Notes: generated from the letters alone by a model not told the origin. Positions 19,115 to 28,644 are shown, numbered from the stretch's first letter. The stretch: 41,209 bases of DNA from Candidatus Cloacimonetes bacterium 4572_55 (GCA_002084765.1 NBMB01000055.1:1-41209); one strand, 5' to 3'. Program-made: numbers and translations.

Positions 19115-20224
19115 ATGCACTTGGAAAAATTGAAAAAAAGTCGAATTCTCATCGTTGATGATAAACCTGAAAATTTGGACGTCTTGATTGCGTCTCTAAA
19201 AAGGCGTGATTATGCTATTTCTGTCGCGTTGACAGGTGAAAAAGCGATTGCCCTGGTAAAAGAATCTCCGCCGGATATTATTCTTTTGGATGTAATAATG
19301 CCGGGTATCGATGGTTTTGAGACATGTCGTCGTTTAAAAGAGGATGCACGCACAAAAGACGTCCCGATCATTTTTATGACCGCGCTGAGCGATACGGTGG
19401 ACGAGGTGACCGGTTTTGAACTGGGGGGCGTGGATTACGTTACCAAGCCGTTCAAATTGGAAAAAGTGTTGGCTCGAGTGAAAGCCCACCTGACCATCCA
19501 GAGCCAAAAAAAAGCACTTATGGACTTGAACGCTACCAAAGATCAGTTCTTCTCTATCATCGCTCATGATCTCAGAAATCCGTTATTTGGATTAATTTCT
19601 CTAATCGAGCTTGAGCTAACCGCGGATCAACTGAACGATTGGATAAAGGATGTAGAAATCTCGACAAAAAATATGTTTAAATTGCTTGAAAACTTGTTAG
19701 ATTGGGCTAATATCCAACAAGGACAGATGAAGTTCGCTCCGACCCTGATTCCATTGCACATAATCGTCAGCATAGGTGTGGATATGTACCGGACACGGGC
19801 GGATCAAAAAGGCGTCCGGTTGGAAAGCCGAATTTCTTCGGATACAACGGTGTATGGAGATATAGACATGATCGAGACCGTGATCCGCAATCTGCTTAAT
19901 AACGCGGTCAAATTTTGTTCTGAAGGCGATGAGATCGTCATTACCGAACAACCTATTGGCGATAACTTTGTCGAGATTTCCGTCGCAGATACGGGCATTG
20001 GGATGAGTGAAGTCCGTCAGAAAAAATTATTCCGAATCGGTGAACGGCATAAAAATATCGGCACAGACAATGAGAAAGGCACGGGTTTGGGCCTGATTCT
20101 GTGCAAAGAATTTGTAGAGAAAAATGGCGGGAATATCTGGGCGGAAAGCCAGAAAGGAGAGGGCAGTACTTTTCGATTTACATTGCCGGCTATCATGCAG
20201 AGAGCTGATTTGCAAGCGCTATGA
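19115..20224 (+). CDS. REC-HisKA-HATPase histidine kinase
   Basis: 369 aa, soluble. A receiver at 1-125 (ILIVDDKPEN, phospho-acceptor D59, VTKPF) is joined directly to HisKA with H151 (SIIAHDLRNPLFG) and HATPase_c at about 250-362 (NLLNNAVKFC, DTGIG, GTGLGLIL). It has no sensory PAS or GAF, so it probably takes its signal through the receiver from another kinase. The ATG at 19115 follows AGGAG. It lies 44 bp after the detached receiver fragment and 78 bp before the next kinase, in one run. Confidence 0.95.
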   Translation: MHLEKLKKSRILIVDDKPENLDVLIASLKRRDYAISVALTGEKAIALVKESPPDIILLDVIMPGIDGFETCRRLKEDARTKDVPIIFMTALSDTVDEVTGFELGGVDYVTKPFKLEKVLARVKAHLTIQSQKKALMDLNATKDQFFSIIAHDLRNPLFGLISLIELELTADQLNDWIKDVEISTKNMFKLLENLLDWANIQQGQMKFAPTLIPLHIIVSIGVDMYRTRADQKGVRLESRISSDTTVYGDIDMIETVIRNLLNNAVKFCSEGDEIVITEQPIGDNFVEISVADTGIGMSEVRQKKLFRIGERHKNIGTDNEKGTGLGLILCKEFVEKNGGNIWAESQKGEGSTFRFTLPAIMQRADLQAL

Positions 20225-20302
20225 GGATATCGGGACGACACAGAATAGCCTTCTGCTTTACAGGCATGCCATATATTATTTATTCAAGGGGGGGGAGGTA
20301 GA

Positions 20303-22300
20303 ATGGATAAATTAAGCAATAGCGAGTTGCAAAAACGAATCTTAGAATTAGAAAAAGAGCTCGAATTCTTACGAGATAGCAAAGAGAAGTTGACCAAGAA
20401 AGCAATGCTTCTTGATAATATAGTAAATAGGGCGAGCAATGTGGCAATTGCTACAACCGATTCCAATCTGCGTATCACTTCATATAATCCGGTAGCAGAG
20501 AAACTTTTTGGTTATACCGCCCAGGAAGTTTTGGGAAAAACAGTCATGGAGGTGCATTTAAAAGAAAATGTATCGCCGAAACGGCTTCAGAAAGCAATAG
20601 AATTAGTTAAGAAGACAGGTGAATACAATTATTTTATAACTCAAAAATTACAAAACGGAAAAAAAATGCTTTCTTCGAGGGTATCCGATGTGCTAAGTCC
20701 TGCGGGCAAGTTGGTAGGGTATGCGCTGTTCAGCCAGGATATAACCAAACGCGTATTGGCTGAGGAAGCGCAAGAGCAGGCACTGACCTTCATTCAGGCA
20801 GTTATTGACGGGCTTTCTGAGAATTTGATGGTGATCAACCGAGACTATACGATCGCGCTGACGAACCGAGCAGTCCACAAAATGGCGGGAAAAGACCCGG
20901 TTTCCACGCATTCGAAATGCTATCAGATCTCCCACAACTTAGAGTCCCCATGTAGTGGAAAGGAACATCCGTGTCCATTACGACAGGTGGCACTAAAAAA
21001 AGCCCCAATTACTGTCGAGCATAATCACCGAAATGCTAAGGGAGACAAAATAGTCATCGAAATGGTCGCTACCCCTATTTATGACGCCCATGGGGAAGTT
21101 GTCCAAATCATCGAATCCGCGCGTGATATTACGGAACGCAAGCGTATGGAAAAAGCCTTGCGGGAGAGTGAAGAGAACCTGCGTATTACGCTCAATTCGA
21201 TCGGCGATGCGGTGATCGCCACCGATATCCGGGGGAATATCACCCGCATCAATCCTATAGCCGAAAACCTGACGCAATGGACCCGGAAAGACGCAATAGG
21301 GAAACCATTGCAGGAGGTGTTCCATATCGTCAATGAACACACCCAGCAGTCCGTGGTGAATCCTGTTGAGAAAATTTTGAAGTCCGGTCTTATCGTGGGA
21401 CTGTCCAACCATACAACGCTGATCTCGAAAATGGGAAATGAATATCATATAGAGGACTCAGGCGCCCCGATCTGGGATCAGCAGAAGAAAATTATAGGAG
21501 TGGTTCTTGTGTTTCGAGATGTGACCGAGAGCCGCAAGCTGGAACAGGCAAAGACCAACTTTCTCAACGCGATCAGCCATGAATTGCGCACCCCACTGAC
21601 ACCGATTCTAGGCTATACCGAATTGTTGATAGAGATGGATTTGCCGTTTGAAGAGCGCAAACCGATGTTGCAAGAGATCGTGAAATCCGCTCAGCGCGAG
21701 CGCGTATTGGTGGACGAGCTATTGGCTGTAGCTCGGCTGGAAACCGGACAAGAGCGATATTCCTTTGTGGAGATCGACGCCGACGATTTGTTTAGAGATG
21801 TTTTTTATCACAGTCGCATTCTCATCAAACAAACAATCAAAGAGCGTCATCATACGGAAAATTTTTACTATACTGTTCACATATCAAATGATATTAAGTC
21901 GATTATTGTCAAAGTTGATCCGGATCGGATTCAACAAATTGTGGGAAATTTGCTGACCAACGCTATCAATTACTCTCCGGAGAATCGGCTGTGGATCCAA
22001 TGTAGCGTCAAGGTACAAGGAGATCGGGTGGCGGTCTCGGTGCGTGATTTGGGATACGGAATTCCAAAAAGCGAGCAGGATCATATTTTCAAATCTTTTT
22101 ATCAAGTGCGATGTGGAATCGGCGATGTTTCCGACGGAATCGGTCAGGGACTCACATTGGCAAAGTGCTATGTCGAGGCGCATGGCGGCGTCATAACGGT
22201 CGAGAGCGAGCTGGATCGCGGGAGCACGTTTACCTTTACTCTGCCGATACTCTCCCGGAACCTTGAAAATAGAGATCCTAAGGGTTTTAAAAACACTTAG
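20303..22300 (+). CDS. PAS-PAS-PAS histidine kinase (paralog of the kinase at 12550)
   Basis: 665 aa, soluble. An N-terminal coiled coil (about 1-40) is followed by PAS units at about 44-155, 160-280 and 290-410. The second PAS carries a Cys cluster (KCYQISHNLESPC and KEHPCPL, C-x10-C-x6-C) that may bind metal or sense redox state. HisKA has H426 (AISHELRTPLTP) and HATPase_c has GNLLTNAINYS, DLGYG and GIGQGLTL. From the third PAS to the end it is closely similar to the kinase at 12550, down to shared phrases such as LQEVFHIVNEHT. The ATG follows GGGGAGG. The input domains differ between the paralogs, the output half does not. Confidence 0.95.
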   Translation: MDKLSNSELQKRILELEKELEFLRDSKEKLTKKAMLLDNIVNRASNVAIATTDSNLRITSYNPVAEKLFGYTAQEVLGKTVMEVHLKENVSPKRLQKAIELVKKTGEYNYFITQKLQNGKKMLSSRVSDVLSPAGKLVGYALFSQDITKRVLAEEAQEQALTFIQAVIDGLSENLMVINRDYTIALTNRAVHKMAGKDPVSTHSKCYQISHNLESPCSGKEHPCPLRQVALKKAPITVEHNHRNAKGDKIVIEMVATPIYDAHGEVVQIIESARDITERKRMEKALRESEENLRITLNSIGDAVIATDIRGNITRINPIAENLTQWTRKDAIGKPLQEVFHIVNEHTQQSVVNPVEKILKSGLIVGLSNHTTLISKMGNEYHIEDSGAPIWDQQKKIIGVVLVFRDVTESRKLEQAKTNFLNAISHELRTPLTPILGYTELLIEMDLPFEERKPMLQEIVKSAQRERVLVDELLAVARLETGQERYSFVEIDADDLFRDVFYHSRILIKQTIKERHHTENFYYTVHISNDIKSIIVKVDPDRIQQIVGNLLTNAINYSPENRLWIQCSVKVQGDRVAVSVRDLGYGIPKSEQDHIFKSFYQVRCGIGDVSDGIGQGLTLAKCYVEAHGGVITVESELDRGSTFTFTLPILSRNLENRDPKGFKNT

Positions 22301-22339
22301 GATCTAAACTAATTATTAAAATTAAATGGGATATCGAAT

Positions 22340-24904
22340 ATGAAAGAAAATATTTTGATCGTAGAAGATAATGTCTCCGTAGGCCGCATGATTCAATGGG
22401 TATTGCAAAGTTCTGGATATAATGCCCAGACCGTGGCCGCAACAGCGGAAGATGCTATCGAGTATGCAGAAAAAAATTCCCCAGATTTGGCAATATTGGA
22501 CATTGATCTCGGCGGTGATCAGGATGGGATTGACGTCGCGGAACAAATCCGTTCCTTAAAAAAAATTCCACTTATTTTTTTAACCTCCCATGATGACCAA
22601 GAAATCGTCGCAAGAGCGTCCAAGACTTTTCCATACGCCTATTTGCGCAAGCCAGTAAATCATAAGGACCTCCACATTGCAATCGACCTTGCCTTAAATA
22701 AATATAAATTGGAAATGAAAATAGAGCAGAGTAAAGCAGATTATCGCATGTTATTCGAAAATATGTTGAATGGAGTTGCTTATCACAAAATCATATATAA
22801 TGAAATGAATCAGCCGATCGACTATAAATTTCTTGAAATCAACGCCGGGTTTGAAAAGGCTACGGGACTGAAAAGAGATCAGATTATTAACCGGCATGCC
22901 AGCAAGGCTCTACCGGATTTTATAAAGTCTGATAAGCCCTTTTTTGACGCGTTTCTCGGTTTGGAGCTAAATGGAAAGCCATTAAAATTCGAGAAATACT
23001 CAAATTATTTCAAGCGGTGGTTTGTCGTTTCAGCATTCTCTCAGCAAGCGGGTTTTTTTATTACGATCATTGAGGATATTACGGATAAAAAACGATCCGA
23101 GATTGTCATACAGCAAGCCAAAAAGGAGCTCGAATCCACATTAGACGCAATGTCGGATCTGGTCATTTTGACAGATACCAACAATCGAATTATTCGCTGT
23201 AATAAAGCGATGCTCCGTCTTCTCAGTTGCGAGTTTAACGACTTGATAGGAAAGCCCTTATGGGATATATTCTCATCTTTCTATTCTGACGTACACGCCT
23301 ATTTTTCAAAAAAATATAAGAGACCCGGTCAAAAAAGGACGAAAAAAATTTATAAAAATGGCGAATGGTACGAAATGTCTCAATATCCGGTTTTCCCATC
23401 AATTTTATCAAAGGAAGATCAGCCAGATGTAATCCACCTGGTTTATACTATAAAAAATATAACCCACACAAAAAAAATTGCGAAGATTGAGCGGGAGAAA
23501 GAAGAAATATACAGGGCTTTGTTTGAGAAAACCGGCAGGATTAAATTATTGATCAATCCAAAAGATGGCACTATCATCGACGCAAATCCCGCAGCCTGCG
23601 ATTATTATGGATATTCCCGGGAAAAGCTAACGACAAAGACCATCTTCAATCTATGCCTCCATCCTAAAGAGGAGATGATAAGAAGGATGGGGCTGGCAGA
23701 TGGAGAGACTGAGTCGTCTTTTCAGTGCCAGCATCGGTTGAGTCATGGTGAAATTCGAGAAATTGACACCTATTATTGCCCAATCGAGGTTCGTGGTAAA
23801 AAGCTTCTTTCAGCCAGTTTCCATGACATAACGGACAAGAAAAAAACTGAGGAACGTCTGAAGCTCTTAAACACCGCTGTCGAACAGTTACATGACGCAA
23901 TTATGATAACAGACAATCAGGGAGATATTCAATATGTAAATTCAGCTTTTCAACGGATTACAGGATACACTCAGGATGAGGTATTAGGCAAAACCCCGCG
24001 CATTTTGAAGAGCAATCGTCATAGTCCTGAATTTTATGAAAAATTATGGGAGACAATAAAGTCAGGTCATGTCTGGCGAGGGAATATTAAAAACAAGCGT
24101 AAAGACGGTTCTGTGTATGATGAAAAAGTCTCTATCTCGCCTGTGAAAGATGAAGCCGGTCATATCATTCATTTTGTGTCGGTAAAAAAAGACGTCACAA
24201 AGCTGAATCGCTTGACGTCTATTGCCGAAGCCGTAAACCTGATGGACAATCTGGGCTATATATTTTCCGGCATTCGTCACGAGTTGGGAAACCCCACTAA
24301 TTCTTTGAAAATGACGCTGAGTGTTTTGGATTATCATTATGCGGATTTTTCCGAAAAAAAAGTGAAGGAATATATCAAAAGGTCCTTATCGGAGATTCGA
24401 CGGATCGAATATTTACTGAAATGCCTGAGAAATTTTAGTTTATATGACACTCCAAATTGTGAATCTATCGCTATCGAGCCATTTATAAATAATTTTTTAT
24501 CCTTGATTACCGAGGATTTTGAAAAGAAAAAGATATCAATTGTTGTGTCTGTGAATCCACAGGCCAAGTTCATGAAGATCGGCGTCCAAGCCATGCACCA
24601 CATACTTTTGAACCTGTTCGCAAATGCAAGCTATGCTGTCAGGGACATATCGAAACCTGAAGTGAAGATTATCGTGGAAAAAAAGCAAGCGGGAACTCTG
24701 TTAAAAGTGATTGACAACGGCGTCGGTATGTCGGATCGTCAGCTTGCGAATTTATTCAAGCCGTTTTATACATCAAAGCCGAACGGCACAGGGTTGGGCC
24801 TGGTCATTGTGAAAAAAATGCTCTTGAGCATGAATTGTCAGATTCATATCAATAGCAAAATGGATGAAGGCACAAGTGTGATAATTACGATTCCAGATAA
24901 TTAA
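22340..24904 (+). CDS. REC-multi-PAS histidine kinase
   Basis: 854 aa. A receiver at 1-120 (LIVEDN, phospho-acceptor D54, YLRKPVN) is followed by four PAS units ending near residues 248, 372, 497 and 618. The kinase core has H647 in GIRHELGNPTNSL, a HisKA variant with Gly-Asn for the usual Arg-Thr, and HATPase_c at about 745-852 (NLFANASYAV, DNGVG, GTGLGLVI). The type is common in NtrB-like and sporulation-like kinases. It ends 33 bp before the sigma-54 activator, so it is the best candidate for that regulator's kinase. The start has only a weak ribosome-binding site. Confidence 0.93.
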   Translation: MKENILIVEDNVSVGRMIQWVLQSSGYNAQTVAATAEDAIEYAEKNSPDLAILDIDLGGDQDGIDVAEQIRSLKKIPLIFLTSHDDQEIVARASKTFPYAYLRKPVNHKDLHIAIDLALNKYKLEMKIEQSKADYRMLFENMLNGVAYHKIIYNEMNQPIDYKFLEINAGFEKATGLKRDQIINRHASKALPDFIKSDKPFFDAFLGLELNGKPLKFEKYSNYFKRWFVVSAFSQQAGFFITIIEDITDKKRSEIVIQQAKKELESTLDAMSDLVILTDTNNRIIRCNKAMLRLLSCEFNDLIGKPLWDIFSSFYSDVHAYFSKKYKRPGQKRTKKIYKNGEWYEMSQYPVFPSILSKEDQPDVIHLVYTIKNITHTKKIAKIEREKEEIYRALFEKTGRIKLLINPKDGTIIDANPAACDYYGYSREKLTTKTIFNLCLHPKEEMIRRMGLADGETESSFQCQHRLSHGEIREIDTYYCPIEVRGKKLLSASFHDITDKKKTEERLKLLNTAVEQLHDAIMITDNQGDIQYVNSAFQRITGYTQDEVLGKTPRILKSNRHSPEFYEKLWETIKSGHVWRGNIKNKRKDGSVYDEKVSISPVKDEAGHIIHFVSVKKDVTKLNRLTSIAEAVNLMDNLGYIFSGIRHELGNPTNSLKMTLSVLDYHYADFSEKKVKEYIKRSLSEIRRIEYLLKCLRNFSLYDTPNCESIAIEPFINNFLSLITEDFEKKKISIVVSVNPQAKFMKIGVQAMHHILLNLFANASYAVRDISKPEVKIIVEKKQAGTLLKVIDNGVGMSDRQLANLFKPFYTSKPNGTGLGLVIVKKMLLSMNCQIHINSKMDEGTSVIITIPDN

Positions 24905-24937
24905 TCGAATGATAATGAATGATGATGGAGGATAAGA

Positions 24938-26299
24938 ATGGGTAGAGACGGTCTGGCACCCGCGCTTTTAATAGTTGATGATGACAAATCCCTGTGTCGC
25001 GTTCTGGACGATTTTTTTAGCACAAAGCCATTTCGGGTTTTTATAGCGCACAACGGCATGGATGGGTTGGACTTATGCGCGCGCAATTTCATGGATGTGA
25101 TTATACACGATCAAAAATTACCGGATGGCGAAGGAACAAAATTTCTTCCCCAGATTTTGGCCATTCACCCCCAGGCTAAGATCATATTCATCACGGCATT
25201 CCCAGAATTTCAGGAAGCTGTGAGTGCTATCAAGTCCGGGGCGTACGATTTTCTGTCAAAACCTTTTGACCTGGACGAACTCAATCTTATGGTTAATCAG
25301 AGTCTGCGCACCCTGAAGCTGGAGAAAATCGAGCAGGTGCAACTTTATCAGAGACGTCGAAAAAGCGAACAGACAGTTCTCATCGGGAAAAAAAAGGGTC
25401 TAAAAGATGTTTGGGAGCTTGTCGAATTAGCCGCCGCATCCCACGCGACCGTATTTATTACTGGCGAGACCGGGACAGGAAAAGGGATCCTTGCCAGAAC
25501 TATTCATTATCTGCAATATTCAAAGTCAGCTCCATTTATATACTTAAATTGCGCCGCTATACCCGAGAGTTTGATGGAGGCGGAACTATTCGGCTCCGAG
25601 AAAGGCGCGTTTACTGGAGCGGTTGGTCAGCGAAAAGGCGTGTTCGAGTTGGCGGAAGGCGGATCCTTATTTTTAGATGAAATCGGCGAGTTGCCCCTGC
25701 ACCTTCAGTCTAAATTGTTAGGCGTATTGGATGAGAAAAAAGTCCGACGAATTGGCGGTAAAATCGAGCGGAAACTCAATGTTCGGGTCATCGCGGCAAC
25801 AAATGCAGACGTGGATCAGGAAATGCAACAGAAGCGTTTTCGGAAGGATTTGTATCATCGCCTCAATGTGCTGCGGATCATCATGCCCCCGCTCAAAGAA
25901 CGGCTGGAAGATATTGGCGATCTGAGCAGATATTTTATCAACGAATTGGCACCGGGATCGCATATAGACATAACAGAGGATGAAATTGAGCGGCTCAAGT
26001 CGTATGATTGGCCTGGCAACGTTCGTGAATTTAGAAACGTTATTGAGCGGTCCCTGATGGTTCAAAAATTTGGAAAAATTTCTCCATTTAGTGTGCTTTC
26101 AGGGAATTTTTTGACAAGCAGTCAAAATCAAAAAAAACGATCTGAAAGAGAGAATATCAGGACATTAGAGGATGTTGAGAAAGAGCATATCCAGTTTGTC
26201 GTACAGAAATTTTCCAATAATTTCACAAAATCCGCCAAATCTCTGGGGATTTCTCGTTCGACATTGAAACGAAAATTGCGTAAATATGGTGCTCTTTAA
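24938..26299 (+). CDS. NtrC-family sigma-54-dependent response regulator
   Basis: 453 aa. A receiver at 1-125 (LLIVDDD, phospho-acceptor D58, LSKPFD) is followed by an AAA+ domain at about 148-375 with Walker A GETGTGKG (176-183), the sigma-54 contact loop GAFTGA (223-228) and Walker B GSLFLDEIGE. A Fis-type helix-turn-helix at about 425-450 ends it (FTKSAKSLGISRSTLKRKLR). Walker A ends in Gly where most members have Glu. It activates sigma-54 promoters when phosphorylated. The ATG follows GGAGG. It is the only DNA-binding output encoded in the kinase block. No convincing -24/-12 promoter was seen in the window, so its targets are probably elsewhere. Confidence 0.97.
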   Translation: MGRDGLAPALLIVDDDKSLCRVLDDFFSTKPFRVFIAHNGMDGLDLCARNFMDVIIHDQKLPDGEGTKFLPQILAIHPQAKIIFITAFPEFQEAVSAIKSGAYDFLSKPFDLDELNLMVNQSLRTLKLEKIEQVQLYQRRRKSEQTVLIGKKKGLKDVWELVELAAASHATVFITGETGTGKGILARTIHYLQYSKSAPFIYLNCAAIPESLMEAELFGSEKGAFTGAVGQRKGVFELAEGGSLFLDEIGELPLHLQSKLLGVLDEKKVRRIGGKIERKLNVRVIAATNADVDQEMQQKRFRKDLYHRLNVLRIIMPPLKERLEDIGDLSRYFINELAPGSHIDITEDEIERLKSYDWPGNVREFRNVIERSLMVQKFGKISPFSVLSGNFLTSSQNQKKRSERENIRTLEDVEKEHIQFVVQKFSNNFTKSAKSLGISRSTLKRKLRKYGAL

Positions 26300-26301
26300 G
26301 T

Positions 26302-26334
26302 GGTTCATTTTGGGTCACTGGTCTAAAATGAACC
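26302..26334. other. hairpin directly after the sigma-54 activator gene
   Basis: A perfect 10-bp stem GGTTCATTTT / AAAATGAACC with a 13-nt loop, starting 3 bp after the stop codon. It lacks a T-run on either side, so it may be an RNA-stability element or a binding site, not a classical terminator. Confidence 0.55.
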
Positions 26335-26346
26335 GTCTGGAATGGA

Positions 26347-26503
26347 ACGGAAATCGATCCGCAGATTACGCAGATTATCGCAGATTAAGAATTGATAATT
26401 AAAGAATTATATCTTTTTTGCCAAATTTTCTTCAGGAAAACGCGGAGCTTTTGCGCGCATTTCACTATATTCGCAACAGAGTCACAGAGAGCGCAGAGTC
26501 AGC
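26347..26503 (-). mobile_element. MITE-like element, partial copy B1
   Basis: Inverted relative to copy A. It begins at ACGGAAATCGATCCGC and runs through the GCAACAGAGTCACAGAGAGC region, then stops. Both terminal repeats are missing. It shares with copy A a short CACAGAGAGCGCAGAG segment that other copies lack. Confidence 0.8.
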
Positions 26504-26507
26504 CTAA

Positions 26508-26792
26508 CTTGGATTATTCGTCATCACGGAAATCGATCCGCAGATTACGCAGATTATCGCAGATTAAGAATTGATAATTAAAAAATTATATCTTTTTTGC
26601 CAAATTTTCTTCAGGAAAACGGAGCTTTTGCGCGCATTTCACTATATTCGCAACAGAGTCAGCCTAAATAAGGGTTCTGAAATTCTCATAAAAACTGGGT
26701 TCTCTTGGAAATGTCGTTAAAAATCGAATCTAACCCATTAAATATCAAACATTTGAGACCTCTGGTTCCCCGAGGATTATGAATAATGCAGG
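26508..26792 (-). mobile_element. MITE-like element, full copy B2
   Basis: 285 bp, inverted relative to copy A, with both terminal repeats (left starts CTTGGATTATTCGTCATC, right end complementary to CCTGCATTATTCATAATC). The flanks CTAA and TTAG are complementary, not direct repeats, so no clear target duplication. It abuts partial copy B1 on the left. With B1 it fills most of the 640-bp gap before the REC-PATAN gene. Confidence 0.85.
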
Positions 26793-26942
26793 TTAGAGAG
26801 GTATGGGATCCGCAGATTGCGCTGATTGCTATGCTTTAAATTAGTTCTTCGCGTTCTCCCTGTCTCGCTGTTGAATTTTGGTATGATAATTGCAAAAGCA
26901 TAGTTGCGTTTAGATAATAACGATCTTCATGGAGAGAGGAAA

Positions 26943-27542
26943 ATGTCTAAAACCCTTTTAATTGTAGATGACGAAAAAAGCTTTTTGGAAAGTCTGAAAG
27001 ATGGCCTGCTTTCCTATTCGGAAAAACTTACGGTTTTGACCGCTGGCAGTGGGAAAGAAGCTCTTGAGGTATTATCATCCAGTCGAGTAGATTTGGTCGT
27101 GACGGATTTAAAGATGCCGGTTATGGATGGGTTTCAGCTACTCGCACACATGACCAAGTATTATTTAACCATACCGGTTTTGGTTATGACCGCTTTTGCG
27201 ACGCCTGAGATCGAGAAAAAACTTCAGAAGTTGGGAACGTCTCAGTTTTTAGAAAAGCCACTGGAATTCCGGGTATTTGTGGATCGGGTGTTTGAGGAAC
27301 TTGCCGCTGGATCAAAAGGATTTTTGCACGGAATTTCGTTGGCGACTTTTTTACAACTGGTAGAGATGGAGGCGAAGACTTATACGCTTTGCATAAAATC
27401 GACTGATAAGGTGGGGTATCTCCATATAAGAGACGGACAACTCGTGGATGCGGAAACCGAGAATTTTCGAGGTCTTAAGGCGGCTTATCAGATTGTGGTG
27501 TGGGACGAGACTGAGATTGAGATCGAAAATATGGCAGAATGA
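26943..27542 (+). CDS. response regulator with PATAN/DUF4388 domain
   Basis: 199 aa. A receiver at 1-122 (LLIVDDE, LVVTDLKMPVMDG, FLEKPL) is followed by a DUF4388/PATAN domain at about 128-195 (FLHGISLATFLQLVEME, VGYLHIRDGQLVDAETENFRGLKAAYQIVVW). PATAN domains occur in PatA-like regulators of cell differentiation, phototaxis and polarity. The ATG at 26943 follows GGAGAGAGGAAA. Immediately past its TGA, the next frame continues as an acidic linker and a roadblock-like domain without a credible start. The native gene may therefore have been one longer protein. Confidence 0.9.
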   Translation: MSKTLLIVDDEKSFLESLKDGLLSYSEKLTVLTAGSGKEALEVLSSSRVDLVVTDLKMPVMDGFQLLAHMTKYYLTIPVLVMTAFATPEIEKKLQKLGTSQFLEKPLEFRVFVDRVFEELAAGSKGFLHGISLATFLQLVEMEAKTYTLCIKSTDKVGYLHIRDGQLVDAETENFRGLKAAYQIVVWDETEIEIENMAE

Positions 27543-28158
27543 TGAGACGGAACGAGACGAACAGATTGTCAGCGCGAGCGACGACGACCAAACTGGGTTT
27601 TCTCCCGATGCCGCTGAGATGCTGGAATCTAAATTGGAACCTATCGGAGAACCGGAAAGTTCAAAGCAAGTAGACGACGATCAATCCGAGTCTCCGGAAT
27701 ATCCTATTGAAACGGTAAAACAGAAATCTGAACCTATCGGAGTGCCGGAAAATTCAAAACATATTGATAGTTCGATAATAGATGAACACATCAAACCTCT
27801 GATCGAGTTTGATGGTCTTGTAGGATTAAATATTCGCTCTTCGATCGGTCAAAAATACCTCACATATCAAGTGGAAAAGCTCGATATTGAAATGGATCTG
27901 GTCGGAAGCCACGCCCTCAATGTGATGATCCACGCCAAACACGCCGCGAAACGTATGCAATTGGGAGAGAATCATTTAATTCATATTCAAACAGAACATG
28001 ATAGTTTTGGACATATTTTAATACGAAAAATATTTGAAGACAATTCTGATTTCCATGAAATAATTATATTAATCTTGCTTTTGAATAAAACCGCCAATCT
28101 TGGATTGGCAAAATTAAGAGCAAATGCTTTTGCGAATCGGATAAAAAATTTGCTGTGA
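27541..28158 (+). pseudogene. acidic linker plus roadblock/LC7-like domain, probably split from the REC-PATAN gene
   Basis: The frame is open from before 27541 to 28158. The first ~80 residues are acidic and low in complexity with two near-repeats (SKLEPIGEPESSKQ and QKSEPIGVPENSKH). The last ~120 residues are a roadblock/LC7-like fold, similar to the next gene (HALNVMIHAKHAAKRM, LIHIQTEHDSFGHILIR, NLGLAKLRANAF). No start codon with a ribosome-binding site exists; the first ATG after the upstream stop is at 27619 with nothing in front. A single-base frameshift near 27540 would join it to the REC-PATAN protein. Alternatively it is expressed by coupling from an unusual start. Confidence 0.6.
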
Positions 28159-28211
28159 TATTATAACGTTTGATTTATATGAAAACCGAGAAGTTGATAA
28201 GGAGTAGAATT

Positions 28212-28610
28212 ATGTCTGTTAAAGAAAAGTTGGCGAAATTTAAGGAAATTGACGGGTTCATGGGCGTTGCAGTTTTTACTCCGTCAGGGGAATCATTGGC
28301 GCAACTTGAGGATCCAAGCTCACATTTGAATTTGAAGGAAGTAGGGATTCTTTCGAATAATGTGCTGATGAACGCGCAAAAAGCCGCCTTAGAGATGGGC
28401 GCGGGCAAAGGAGAGTTTATCCACATTATCTCTGATCGCGCGCATGTCCTGGTGCGGTGCTATAACGAAGGAACCGATCCTTTAACATCTCAGCCTGGTA
28501 GGGCGCATATCCATCTGGTTCTGGTTCTAAAGGACGAATCCGGAGTGGGACTCGCCAAAATGCGGATTAAATCCATCGTCCAATCCGTGGCGCAGGACTT
28601 TCGGATGTAG
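28212..28610 (+). CDS. roadblock/LC7-like domain protein
   Basis: A 132-aa protein. DGFMGVAVFTPSGESLAQL, NNVLMNAQKAALEMGAG, FIHIISDRAHVLVRCY and HIHLVLVLKDESGVGLAKMRIKSIV follow the strand-helix order of roadblock/LC7 (MglB-like) proteins, which act as partners or GTPase-activating proteins of small Ras-like GTPases such as MglA. The ATG at 28212 follows AAGGAG with a 7-nt gap. It is homologous to the C-terminal half of the preceding frame, so the two arose by tandem duplication. No GTPase gene is in the window. A strong terminator follows. Confidence 0.8.
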   Translation: MSVKEKLAKFKEIDGFMGVAVFTPSGESLAQLEDPSSHLNLKEVGILSNNVLMNAQKAALEMGAGKGEFIHIISDRAHVLVRCYNEGTDPLTSQPGRAHIHLVLVLKDESGVGLAKMRIKSIVQSVAQDFRM

Positions 28611-28644
28611 TCTGGCAAGTGTCCGAAATTCCAGAATTCAGAAC

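Noticed and set aside
24948-24970. Sigma-54 promoter (TGGCAC...)
   Set aside because: Spacing and the -12 GC element do not fit, and it lies inside the coding region of the activator.
26302-26334. Rho-independent terminator of the sigma-54 activator gene
   Set aside because: The stem is good but no T-run follows on either strand; listed as a hairpin of unknown role.
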